Part shown: piece by piece, positions 51,907 to 63,204 of the stretch
Numbering within the stretch: the stretch's first letter is position 1
Layout: each line of letters begins with the position of its first letter
From: Macrostomum hystrix
Lineage: Eukaryota; Platyhelminthes; Macrostomidae
DNA length: 64,000 bases
Assembly: GCA_950097015.1 (NCBI GenBank)
Contig: CATNEN010000038.1
Span: 24,403,001 to 24,467,000, forward strand
Direction: 5' to 3'
The notes under the pieces: generated by a model
What the model saw: only the letters and a program-made list of their open reading frames with translations
Databases searched by the model: none
Told to the model about the DNA's origin: nothing
Program-made: the position numbers and the translations under genes

Positions 51907-54900
51907 ATGAAGATCAACAAAGTGCTTATCAAACCTAAGATTTTGTATTTCCTATTCCTAAGCATTGTATCCAGCCTTATTATATATGTGAACATGTTTC
52001 TGACCCAGAAGGGTATTAGCGAATTTGAAATTGGTCTAATTGACACAGTTTGCTACATTGTTGGATTTCTAATGCGTCCAGTGTGCGGCGCCATAGCCGA
52101 CAGATACAGAGCCTATAGATCTGTGCTGCTAGTTTCCATGGTTCTAACTGTGATTGGTTTCAACGGATTGCTACTTCTGCCGCAGCAACCGCAACAGCCT
52201 ACTTGGCACTTGAGCATCTTTGATGGATTAAGTCGCAATAAAACAACCTACAAGTCAAATAGTTTAGTCTGCATTGTAATTAAGTCTATTAACAAAAATG
52301 ACACCACGATGCAGCCATCAGCGTTGTGCAATTGCAATGCCAATTCTGGAAACTATTCCATGTTGGACACTGATAGACTAAACTTTGTAAAGCCTCAAAC
52401 CAATGGACTGTGCTCATTCTATAATATAATTGGCACTAATGGCACCATTTCGAATGCCAAGGCGTGGCTAGATGAGCTGGCTAGTGACAGTTTTACTTGT
52501 CAGACTTGTCCAGAAAGCACCTATAGATCATCTTGGAATGCAGTATTCTTCTTGGCCTTGATCTTGAAGACGATCGGTCTGGCTGGATATTCACCACTGC
52601 TCTGCCTGTTGGACTCGGTTACTTTCTCACTGTTGGGGTCGAAGCACAATCAGTATGGTTGGACTCGAATGTACGGCAGTTTTGGATTCTTTTTCACTGC
52701 ACTAATCACCGGATTTGCTCTGTACGGCTACAGTATGGCTTGGAGCTTGGGTACAAATTATACGGCCTCGTTTATTATTGCTACGGCTCTGCTTGCTGCT
52801 GCCGGCGCTGTCACCGTGACATTGAAGGTACACCCCTTCATATATAGCTTAGAGCTCTGTCATAATACATTAGTGTTTCATGTTGCAGCAGGGTTAAACA
52901 CATCTATCACAACAGAGGGATAAAGACCTAAAGAAACAGACGGTTGAATATTGAATAAAGAGTAATAAAGATCTAAACCAACAGATGGATAAAGAACTAA
53001 ACCAACAGTAGCTTAAAGACCCAAACAAACAGTGGAATTAGGACCCAAACCAATAGATCGATAAAGACCTTAACCAGCAAAGTAAAGTCTCAAACCAGCA
53101 GAGGAATAATAACAAAGACCTAAGCACACTCCGGGTTAAAGACATGAACGATTGATTCATAAAAAATTAATAATGGGTCCACATTCGCGCCGCTAACAAT
53201 TTAACGAACATCGCCGTTTAGGTGCCAACATCCACTAGAATGCTTAATCCACTGAAGGCGCTGCCGTTAATGTGTTTATCCTGGCGTGTTGGAATCTTCT
53301 TTGTCCTAGTTCTACTGGCCGGAGCTTGCTTCGGAGTGTTTGAATCATTCCTAGCTGTAATTCTCTACCAGATGTTTAGACCGCCGTCCTATTTCTTTGG
53401 CATTATGTTTGCCGTACAGGTAAATTTATAACTATATTGTTTGATGTACTATGTACTACGACGATAAGATAATAAATAGCTTAAGGATTAAATAGAAACG
53501 ATCTTCAGTTTTAAGCTAAAGAAGTATTTACTCGTACCCCTACCCCTACTAAAGAGTCAGGGGTCGGTTGCCTAAATCCGGCCCATCGCCCCTTCCGATA
53601 CCTATAGAATCCGGTTTCACATTTCCCCTGTCTCACCTCTCCCGTGTCTCACCTTTCCCCTGTATCATCTCTCACGTGTCTCACCTTTCCCGTGTCTCAT
53701 CTCTCACGTGTCTTATCTCTCCCTGTCTCATCTTTCCCACGTCTCATCTCTTCCGTGTCTCATTTCTCCCCTGTCTCATTTCTCCCCTGTCTCCTCTCTC
53801 CGTATCTCATCTTTCCCTGTCTCATCTTTCCCTGTCTCATCTTTCCCCTGTCTTATCTCTACCCTGTCTCATCTCTCCCGTGTCTCATCTTTCCCCTGTC
53901 TCATCTCTCCCGTGTCTCATCTCTCCCGTGTCTCATCTCTCCGGTGTCTCATCTCTCCCGTATCTCATCTCTTCCGTGTCTCATCTCTCCCCGGTTTCAT
54001 CTCTCCCGTGTCTTATCTCTCCCCGGTTTCATCTCTCCCGTGTCTCATCTCTCCCGTGTCTCATCTCTCCCCGGTTTCATCTCTCCCCGGTTTCATCTCT
54101 TCCCTGTCTCATCTCTCCCGTGTCTCATCTCTCCCCGGTTTCATCTCTCCCCGGTTTCATCTCTTCCCTGTCTCATCTCTCCCGTGTCTCTGCATATTTC
54201 TACAATCGATGCGGCCGGCTGTAGTCTGTTAGGTTCTCTCTTTGGCCCGTTAGTTAATAATTTAGCCGACCTCTCGATTAGAGCTTTGGAATTTGGAGTT
54301 CGAATTTCTGCCTAGAGACAACTATTTTCTTGAGCACTAAACAATTGCTTCTGGCTCAGCTGGTTAATGTGTCGGATCTATTCTAATATGAAGTTTAACA
54401 TTTGATTGGTCAGGTTCTTGTCGAAGCTCCATTATTCGCTCTATCCGGTCTGACTGTAAGTCGCATCGGTGAACCGGCTTGCTTTGTAATCGGATTCGCG
54501 GCTTTCGCTCTGCGTTTCCTGCTTACCAGCCTAGTGCCAAACTGTTGGCTGCTGCTGCCTGTGAACTGTCTGCACGGATTCTCGTTCGGCCTCATGTTCC
54601 CGGCTATGCTGGTGTTCGCGGCGAGGCAGGCTCCCGAGGGTTGGCAGGGAACTGTGCAGGTTAGTGAGCTCTGCCCATCCCCAAATCATCAGATCCTTTA
54701 CCAAGCTCTCCTCCGATCCTGGATTGGAGCTTTACCTGAGTCCCAGATCCTCAGATCCTAGACTGCAGCTCTCCTCAGATCCTCAGATCCTTGACTGCAG
54801 CTCTCCTCAGATCCTTGACTGCAGCTCTCCTCAGATCCTTGACTGCAGCTCTCCTCAGATCCTTGACTGCAGCTCTCCTCAGATCCTTGACTGCAGCTCT

Positions 54901-56179
54901 CCTCAGATCCTTGACTGCAGCTCTCCTCAGATCCTTGACTGCAGCTCTCCTCAGATCCTTAGATCCTTGACTGCAGCTCTCCTCAGATCCTCAGTTCCTT
55001 GACTGCAGCTCTCCTCAGATCCTCAGATGTTAGACTGCAGCTCTCCTCAGATCCTTGACTGCAGCTCTCCTCAGATCCTTGACTGCAGCTCTCCTCAGAT
55101 CCTTGACTGCAGCTCTCCTCAGATCCTTGACTGCAGCTCTCCTCAGATCCTTGACTGCAGCTCTCCTCAGATCCTTGACTGTAGCTCTCCTCAGATCCTT
55201 GACTGCAGCTCTCCTCAGATCCTCAGATGTTAGACTGCAGCTCTCCTCAGATCCTTGACTGCAGCTCTCCTCAGATCCTCAGATGTTAGACTGCAGCTCT
55301 CCTCAGATCCTTGACTGCAGCTCTCCTCAGATCCTTGACTGCAGCTCTCCTCAGATCCTTGACTGCAGCTCTCCTCAGATCCTTGACTGCAGCTCTCCTC
55401 AGATCCTTGACTGCAGCTCTCCTCAGATCCTCAGATGTTAGACTGCAGCTCTCCTCAGATCCTTGACTGCAGCTCTCCTCAGATCCTTGACTGTAGCTCT
55501 CCTCAGATCCTTGACTGCAGCTCTCCTCAGATCCTCAGATGTTAGACTGCAGCTCTCCTCAGATCCTTGACTGCAGCTCTCCTCAGATCCTTGACTGCAG
55601 CTCTCCTTAGATTCTTGACTGCAGCTCTCCTCAGATTCTTGACTGCAGCTCTCCTCAGATCCTTGACTGCAGCTCTCCTCAGATCCTTGACTGCAGCCCT
55701 CCTCAGATCCTTGACTGTAGCTCTCCTCAGATCCTTGAGTGCAGCCCTCCTCAGATTCTTGACTGCAGCTCTCCTCAGATCCTTGACTGCAGCTCTCCTC
55801 AGATCCTCATACCCTATGCACAAGGTTGCTAATTCCGTTTATTCCTAAACACCAGGGCCTCGTATCCGGTATCTACTTTGGTGTCGGCCAAGCTCTCGGC
55901 GTGCTAACTTCCGGCGCTCTAATTCATCTCCATGGCAACAGGGTGACGCTACAAATCTGGTCCGGTGTGTCGTTGGTCTTCGGCGCAGTGGCGGCGTGTC
56001 ACATGCTGGCTATGCGCATCTGGCCGGCGCCTTCGATGTCGGCGCCGAGAGGTGACGTGTCGCTACCTATTAATTTGGCGGAGACCACCCAAGATGCAAC
56101 TGTGGCTGACTTCAAAGATAATGCCAAAATCACTGACAATGACACGGAATTAGCCAAGCCGCTTAATCGGTCCATCTAA
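51907..56179 (+). CDS. MFSD6: MFSD6-like major facilitator superfamily transporter
   Basis: Four exons, 51907-52827, 53222-53419, 54414-54659 and 55856-56179, all in phase 0, encode 562 residues with about 12 membrane helices. Exon 1 has TM1-TM2, the cytosolic GAIADRYRAYR motif (61-71) of facilitators, then a large extracellular or lumenal loop (about 95-205) rich in Cys with N-glycosylation sites at 111, 131, 149 and 178, followed by LLCLLDSVTFSLLG and YGWTRMYGSFGFF, as in MFSD6 (MFS_1_like) proteins. Exons 2-4 give the second half: RVGIFFVLVLLAGACFGVFE, APLFALSGL, PVNCLHGFSFGLMFPA, and GLVSGIYFGVGQALGVLTSG. The acidic tail is cytosolic. The substrate is unknown. Mammalian and insect relatives are poorly characterised. 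The assignment to MFSD6 rather than MFSD6L rests on general pattern only. Confidence 0.82.
52920..53110. repeat. Degenerate repeat, about 25-bp unit, MFSD6-like intron 1
   Basis: Six to eight diverged copies around ATAAAGACCTAAACCAACAG. Confidence 0.75.
53620..54190. repeat. Pyrimidine-rich minisatellite, about 16-bp unit, MFSD6-like intron 2
   Basis: About 35 copies of TCTCATCTCTCCCGTG with CCCTG and CCGGTT variants, of the same family as the arrays at 8.1 and 63.2 kb. Confidence 0.94.
54735..55810. repeat. Minisatellite, 24-bp unit, MFSD6-like intron 3
   Basis: About 44 copies of AGATCCTTGACTGCAGCTCT plus CCTC, each with the palindrome CTGCAG. Sporadic TCAGATGTTAGA insertions recur at 55022, 55222, 55272, 55432 and 55532 or so, marking block duplications. 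Confidence 0.95.
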
Positions 56180-56417
56180 ATTATTTTGGCAATCTGTTTG
56201 AAACGGCGGCATAGGTTCAATGACGATTTCAATTCCATTTTTTCTCGGAAAACTTTAAGGAACTTTAACTTTCAACTTCTAAGAACCTTACGTATTAGAA
56301 ATTTAATTATCTGCCGGCGAACTTCAAAGACACGTAAAAACGATAAATATTATCTGCCGCCCATCTTCAAAGGCCCATGCAAACGAAGTCAGTTTAGAAA
56401 AATGATCTGCCAATGCA

Positions 56418-56423
56418 ATTAAA
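56418..56423 (+). terminator. Possible polyadenylation signal of the MFSD6-like gene
   Basis: ATTAAA about 240 bp after the stop, followed by a T/G-rich stretch (TTTTATTCGTTGT). A canonical AATAAA lies further on at 57033-57038, so the choice is open. Confidence 0.35.
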
Positions 56424-57104
56424 CATAGTTTTATTCGTTGTCCCATGCTATATATTTGAGCTTCGAGTGGAAAATTTTCGACCAATTCAACTGACAATTT
56501 ACGTGCTCAAGTTAAAATAACATTTAAAACCGTTGTTTTGTTTTACACATGCTTAGTTGTTATGCATTCGTTTATTTGATTGGTCACAATATAAATGTAA
56601 GTCGCTTTCACCAGTAGTTTATACGCGTTAGCGCCTACTCATAAAACGCCAAGTAAGTAGCCGCATACGTTTGGTACAAATTTTGTACCCTTTGTATTTT
56701 GTCTTACGTCAGGTTACAACTTGTTAATTGTATTTGTCAATTAGCAGTTTTTCCCCATAAAAATACTTATTTTTTGTAAAGTACTTTTACACTTTGATAG
56801 CTAGCTTCACTTTATCTGATGACTTGCTTGAAGTTTTTCACTACAAATTATACTAAAATCTTTTAATATTTAATTATAAAAAACAAGTACTTATTTAACT
56901 TTCTGTTGTTCAAAAATTAATCGTGTCTTTTACCCATTCTAAAAAATGTATTGTCTAGCTTTTCCCAATAGTTATGTTAACAACAAATCACAATTAAACT
57001 TTTTTGTTTGTAACTTCTTCGTTATTTATTCAAATAAACAAAGCGTTGCTTTTTGTCTTTTAGTTCTCTAAAAACTGATTTTCTCAGACTTCACTTTTTT
57101 AATT
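56424..57104. other. Spacer between MFSD6-like gene and NFXL1
   Basis: AT-rich unique sequence. No gene recognised. It contains the alternative AATAAA at 57033. Confidence 0.45.
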
Positions 57105-57565
57105 ATTTCTCTTCACTGAGTCATTGATAACTGAGTGACTCCCGATGAGTCATGGAGTGGTCATTGATAACTGAGTGAGTCCTGATGAGTCATGGAGTGG
57201 TCATTAATAACTGAGTGAGTCTCTTTAGTACTTCTAGTACTTTTAATACTTAGTACTTTAGTACTTTTAGTACTTTAGTACTTTTAGTACTTTAGTACTT
57301 TAGTACTTTTAGTACTTTAGTACTTTTAGTACTTTAGTACTTTTAATACTTAGTACTTTAGTACTTTTAGTACTTTAGTACTTTTAGTACTTTAGTACTT
57401 TTAGTACTTTAGTACTTTTAGTACTTCTAGTACTTTTAATACTTAGTACTTTAGTACTTTAGTACATTTAGTACTTTTGTACTTTTAGTAATTTAGTACT
57501 TTTAGTACTTTAGTACTTTTCATACTTTTAGTACTTTAGTACTTTGGTCATAGATAACTGATGAG
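57105..57565. repeat. Two short arrays upstream of NFXL1 (40-bp and TAGTACTTT units)
   Basis: First about three copies of TCATTGATAACTGAGTGAGT plus CCTGATGAGTCATGGAGTGG, then about 340 bp of short units made of TAGTACTTT and TAGTACTTTT. A lone TCATAGATAACTGATGAGTCC follows at 57546, so the second array probably grew inside the first. Confidence 0.9.
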
Positions 57566-57678
57566 TCCCTTTAGTACTTTTAGTCAAATAAGTTATTTTT
57601 GTAAGAGTACTCCCAAACAGTCTTTACCTTAAAACCAAATCAATTAAATTTCAGCGCTTTTAGTTGACAATCATTACA

Positions 57679-60600
57679 ATGTCCTCGGCCTGGACTGACT
57701 CCGATCGTGTGGATCGAATTCTTCGATCAATCACAGCCGACTATTGCGATAGCGGCAGCGGCGAACTCCTGGCAGCATCAAACGGTGCCCTAGAAGCTGT
57801 TCGAGCCGTCATGGACAATGTCGCAGAATCTGACGGTGGTCAAAGCTGTTTAGTTTGCATTGAAGACATGGGCTCTAAACAGGCCATCTGGTCATGTCCG
57901 GCTTGCTACGTGTGCCTTCATCTGGCCTGCATTCAGCGGTGGATTCGCAGCCTTACTGTCAGTTCAGACAGCGCAACGGAGAACTGGACCTGTCCAAATT
58001 GTCGAGCCGAATTTCAACCAATCGACGTGCCTAGGCGGTACACATGCTATTGCGGCAAGGCGCAAGATCCGGAATTTGATCCCTGGCTAGTGCCGCATTC
58101 GTGCGGTAGTCGGTGCGATCGCTTGCTGACCTGCGGCGGATCAGGGCACACCTGCTTGCTGCTGTGCCATCCGGGCAGGTGTCCGCCTTGTCCTCGCACC
58201 GAGTCGGTCGTCTGTCACTGCGGTAACGGCGGCATCCGACAGATGCGCTGCAGTCAGACCTGGTGGGTGATTTGTCTGCCGGTTGCTTTGCGCACCTTTC
58301 TGTCATTGTTCTGAAGTAATTGACGATCTTGACGTTATCGACGATCCTGAAGAGTCTAGAAACCATTCTGAAGTCATTGACCGATTCTGAAGTCATTGAC
58401 CGATTCTGAAGTCATTGACCGATTCTGAAGTCATTGACCAATTCTGAAGTCATTGACCAATTCTGAAGTCATTGACCGATTCTGAAGTCATTGACCAATT
58501 CTGAAGTCATTGACCGATTCTGAAGTCATTGACCGATTCTAAAGTCATTGACCAATTCTGAAGTCATTGACCAATTCTGAAGTCATTGACCAATTCTGAA
58601 GTCATTGACCGATCCTGAAGTCATTGACCGATTCTGAAGTCATTGACCAATTCTGAAGTCATTGACCAATTCTGAAGTCATTGACCAATTCTGAAGTCAT
58701 TGACCAATTCTGAAGTCATTGACCAATTCTGAAGTCATTGACCAATTCTGAAGTCATTGACCAATTCTGAAGTCATTGACCAATTCTGAAGTCATTGACC
58801 AATTCTGAAGTCATTGACCAATTCTGAAGTCATTGACCAATTCTGAAGTCATTGACCAATTCTGAAGTCATTGACCGATTCTGAAGTCATTGACCAATTC
58901 TGAAGTCATTGACCAATTCTGAAGTCATTGACCGATTCTGAAGTCATTCTCATATCCTAGAGTCATTCACATATTCTGATGTCATCGCCGATGATGAAGT
59001 CATTCACATGTCCTAAAGTAGTCCGACGTCCTGAAATTATGTGCTGTCCTAAAATTGTGTCGTTCACACCTTCAAAAAAACGTTTTCACACGTTAAAAAT
59101 GGGAAAAAATTGTTTAGGTCATGCGAAAAGCCCTGCCATCATCGTCTACCTGACTGCCAACACCGCTGTCCCGTCACGTGTCACCCTGGCCAGTGTCAGC
59201 CGTGCTCCGTCCAGCTTAGCAATGTACCTTGCCGATGCGGCTCTGAGCAGCTCAAACAGGTACTATGCTCAAAGCGCGATTGGCAATGCGAAAATATCTG
59301 CGGCCGAAGCCTCAGCTGCGGCCATCACGCCTGCCAGAAAGTCTGCCACTCAGGCGACTGTGGCTCCTGTCCTCTATCCGGTGCCAGGACCTGCCCGTGC
59401 GGCAAGCTGCCACTGCCAGGCTTGACTTGCACCGACACCGCCGTGACAACCTGTTCAGATACCTGCGCCAAATCACTGGCCTGCGGTAGGCACCAGTGCC
59501 CTGATCAGTGCCACCTGGGACCCTGTCCACCATGCCGAGAGATGGTGCGAAAGGCTTGCCGATGTGGCAAAACTGTGCGCGAGACTCAGTGCCACAAACA
59601 GGTGGGTTTGGTTTTGTGTTCTAGTTTGTTCTAGTGTAGGATAATTCCTGTTGTAGATAGTGTCAGATAATGTCAGTTCTATAGTGTCAGATAATGTCAG
59701 TTCTATATTGTCAGATAATGTCAGTTCTATAGTGTCCAGATAATGTCAGTTCTATATTGTCAGATAATGTCAGTTCTATAGTGTCAGATAATGTCAGTTC
59801 TATGGTGTCAGATAATGTCAGTTCTATATTGTCATATAATGTCAGTTCTATAGTGTCAGATAATGTCAGTTCTATAGTGTCAGATAATGTCAGTTCTATA
59901 TTGTCAGATAATGTCAGTTCTATAGTGTCAGATAATGTCAGTTCTATGGTGTCAGATAATGTCAGTTCTATAGTGTCAGATAATGTCAGTTCTATAGTGT
60001 CAGATAATGTCAGTTCTATAGTGTCAGATAATGTCAGTTCTATATTGTCAGATAATGTCAGTTCTATAGTGTCAGATAATGTCAGTTCTATAGTGTCAGA
60101 TAATGTCAGTTCTATAGTGTCAGATAATGTCAGTTCTATAGTGTCAGATAATGTCAGTTCTATATTGTCAGATAATGTCAGTTCTATAGTGTCAGATAAT
60201 GTCAGTTCTATGGTGTCAGATAATGTCAGTTCTATAGTGTCAGATAATGTCAGTTCTATAGTGTCAGATAATGTCAGTTCTATAGTGTCCAGATAATGTC
60301 AGTTCTATAGTGTCAGATAATGTCAGTTCTATAGTGTCAGATAATGTCAGTTCTATATTGTCAGATAATGTCAGTTCTATAGTGTCAGATAATGTCAGTT
60401 CTATAGTGTCAGATAATGTCAGTTCTATAGTGTCAGATAATGTCAGTTCTATAGTGTCCAGATAATGTCAGTTCTATATTGTCAGATAATGTCAGTTCTA
60501 TAGTGTCAGATAATGTCAGTTCTATGGTGTCAGATAATGTCAGTTCTATAGTGTCAGATAATGTCAGTTCTATAGTGTCAGATAATGTCAGTTCTATAGT

Positions 60601-62121
60601 GTCAGATAATGTCAGTTCTATAGTGTCAGATAATGTCAGTTCTATAGTGTCCAGATAATGTCAGTTCTATATTGTCAGATAATGTCAGTTCTATAGTGTC
60701 AGATAATGTCAGTTCTATATTGTCAGATAATGTCAGTTCTATAGTGTCAGATAATGTCAGTTCTATGGTGTCAGATAATGTCAGTTCAATAGTGTCAGAT
60801 AATGTCAGTTCTATAGTGTCCAGATAATGTCAGTTCTATAGTGTCAGATAATGTCAGTTCTATAGTGTCAGATAATGTCAGTTCTATAGTGTCAGATAAT
60901 GTCAGTTCTATAGTGTCAGATAATGTCAGTTCTATAGTGTCAGATAATGTCAGTTCTATAGTGTCAGATAATGTCAGTTCTTTGGTGTCAGATAATGTCA
61001 GTTCTATAGTGTCCAGATAATGTCAGTTATGTAGTGTCCAGATAATGTCAGTTCTATGGTGTCACGCTCGATAAGCCTCTATGTTAGTGTCAGAGACTGC
61101 CTGCTCATTAGCTTTAGATTATCAGGAGATTATCTCAAATGCTCATAGGCGAATGATGCTGGTTTTTCAAATGCCGTTAACCTCAGATCACCTGCGAAGT
61201 GAAGTGCGGCAGAGACCGGGGCTGCGGTCGGCACCAGTGCAAGCGCCGCTGCTGCCCCGGCGGTTGTCCGCCCTGCGACGCTGTGTGCGGCAGGCCCCTG
61301 AACTGCGGCCAGCACAAATGCCAGAGTCCATGCCACAGCGGACCGTGCTATCCGTGCACTGAGAGGAAGGTGAGACATACTGACCTATCTACTGACCTAT
61401 TTAATGACCTACTTACTGACCTACCCACTTAAACATCTACTGACCTATCTGCTGACCTATCTACTGCCCTATCTACTGTCCTACCTACTGACCAAACTAC
61501 TGTCCTACCTACTGACCTATTTACTGCCCTATACTGACCTACCAAGTGTCCTACCTACTGACCTATCTAATTACTTCTGATTTGCCCAATGACCCCCTGA
61601 CACACCTATGTACCTACATATCTAAGCAATCTTGCGTCTTTCCTCAATTCTCCCAGGTGATCGCCTGCCCGTGCGGCTTCGCCCGAATCGCTCACGCCTG
61701 CGGCAGTCGTGGTTCGGCTCCCCGTCCGCCGCGTTGTCCCCGACCGTGCCTAGCCGGGCCAGACTGTCAGCATCCGGCCCGAGCACCGCATACCTGTCAT
61801 CCTGGCGACTGTCCGCCATGTCGGCTAGTCTGCGGCGCGAGCCTGCCATGTAGCCACCCCTGCCAATCCCCCTGTCACACTGCTCGCATGGTTACTATTC
61901 GGCGCGAAGTGCGCGGGCCATGGGACGGCCCGCAGGAGGTTCAAGAGGTTCGCTGCCTACCCTGTCCGCCTTGTCGAACACTCGTGCCAATTAACTGTCT
62001 GGGCGGCCACGAGCTGACCGAGGCCCCCTGCTGCGAGGCTAAGCCGAGACCGTGCGGTCGCAAATGCGCAGCTGAGCTGGATTGCGGCAGGCATCGATGC
62101 GAGTTGGATTGTCACAAGCTG
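57679..62121 (+). CDS. NFXL1: NFXL1, NF-X1-type zinc finger protein, 5' part (3' end outside window)
   Basis: Four exons, 57679-58262, 59118-59601, 61187-61369 and 61657-62121, give the first 572 codons. Phases agree: the Trp codon is split across intron 1 (TG|G), and the others are phase 0. Residues 57-108 form the RING-like finger ([36 protein letters not shown]). [22 protein letters not shown] then introduces a series of NF-X1 fingers ([24 protein letters not shown] type), at least eight before the window ends. The RING plus WLVPHSC arrangement is that of NFXL1 and not NFX1, which has PAM2 and R3H parts. NF-X1 family proteins are linked to transcription control and ubiquitin ligase activity. 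The role of NFXL1 is little known. The ATG is the first in frame. An acceptor-like TTTCAG 24 bp before it suggests a spliced or trans-spliced leader. Confidence 0.88.
58345..58965. repeat. Minisatellite, 19-bp unit, NFXL1 intron 1
   Basis: About 32 copies of CTGAAGTCATTGACCAATT with GACCGATT variants, starting about 80 bp after the donor. Confidence 0.95.
59655..61065. repeat. Minisatellite, 24-bp unit, NFXL1 intron 2
   Basis: About 58 copies of CAGATAATGTCAGTTCTATA plus GTGT. An open plus frame (SDNVSSIV repeats, 59757-60296) arises because 24 is a multiple of three. It is interrupted wherever one base is added (GTGTCCAG variants). Confidence 0.96.
61375..61605. repeat. Degenerate repeat, NFXL1 intron 3
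   Basis: Diverged units of TACTGACCTA with CCTAC or TCTAC, spacing 10 to 20 bp, filling most of a 287-bp intron. Confidence 0.8.
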
Positions 62122-62154
62122 GTGCGTTTTGTTCTGTCTGGCTATTTTTAATTC

Positions 62155-62825
62155 TGTGAATCTAGGATTCTGTGAATCTAGGATTCTGTGAATCTAGGAT
62201 TCTGTGAATCTAGGATTCTGTGAATCTAGGATTCTGTGAATCTAGGATTCTGTGAATCTAGGATTCTGTGAATCTAGGATTCTGTGAATCTAGGATTCTG
62301 TGAATCTAGGATTCTGTGAATCTAGGATTCTGTGAATCTAGGATTCTGTGAATCTAGGATTCTGTGAATCTAGGATTCTGTGAATCTAGGATTCTGTGAA
62401 TCTAGGATTCTGTGAATCTAGGATTCTGTGAATCTAGGATTCTGTGAATCTAGGATTATGTGAATCTAGGATTCTGTGAATCTAGGATTCTGTGAATCTA
62501 CGATTCTGTGAATCTAGGATTATGTGAATCTAGGATTCTGTGAATCTAGGATTCTGTGAATCTAGGATTATGTGAATCTAGGATTCTGTGAATCTAGGAT
62601 TCTGTGAATCTAGGATTCTGTGAATCTAGGATTCTGTGAATCTAGGATTCTGTGAATCTAGGATTCTGTGAATCTAGGATTCTGTGAATCTAGGATTCTG
62701 TGAATCTAGGATTATGTGAATCTAGGATTCTGTGAATCTTCGATTCTGTGAATCTAGGATTCTGTGAATCTAGGATTCTGTGAATCTAGGATTCTGTGAA
62801 TCTAGGATTCTGTGAATCTAGAATC
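62155..62825. repeat. Minisatellite, 16-bp unit, NFXL1 intron 4
   Basis: About 42 copies of TCTGTGAATCTAGGAT, highly uniform, with rare ATTATG, CTACG and CTTCG variants. It starts 30 bp after the donor and is the reverse complement of the short array at 33.0 kb. Confidence 0.96.
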
Positions 62826-63204
62826 TACTCGTAATATTATCCTTAGAATCTGTCCTTAGAAATAGAAAAAGAGGTGCTTAGAAAACGAAAGGCTACACGC
62901 ATGTCCGCATGTATGCTCAAATTAGCAACCATGGGTTTGTTAATTTTAGGCTTAACTCCCTGATTTATGGCTCAATTCTTGTATTATTAGGTGCTTCAGT
63001 TGCGGCAGAAAAAAAAACAATTTCTTTAAGCAATATATAGATCTGCTTGACTTGACTAATTCTGTCTTATGAAGTTATACTGCTTCGCTGACTTCGCTAT
63101 TACCAGTTGGCTTGCATGCGTTCCGTCTGGTCAGAAAGAAATTACATTTTGTTCTATCAATGTTCTGTTAATGTTCTTCTAGGCTTTCCTGGCAGCATTG
63201 ATCC
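62826..63204. other. Intronic spacer without recognised elements
   Basis: Unique sequence between two arrays of the presumed NFXL1 intron 4. No exon supported. Confidence 0.5.

Noticed and set aside
54200-54314. Possible extra exon of the MFSD6-like gene (reading STIDAAGCSLLGSLFGPL)
   Set aside because: Exons 2 and 3 join directly in phase 0 within a conserved membrane helix. The segment ends in a stop and has no suitable donor.
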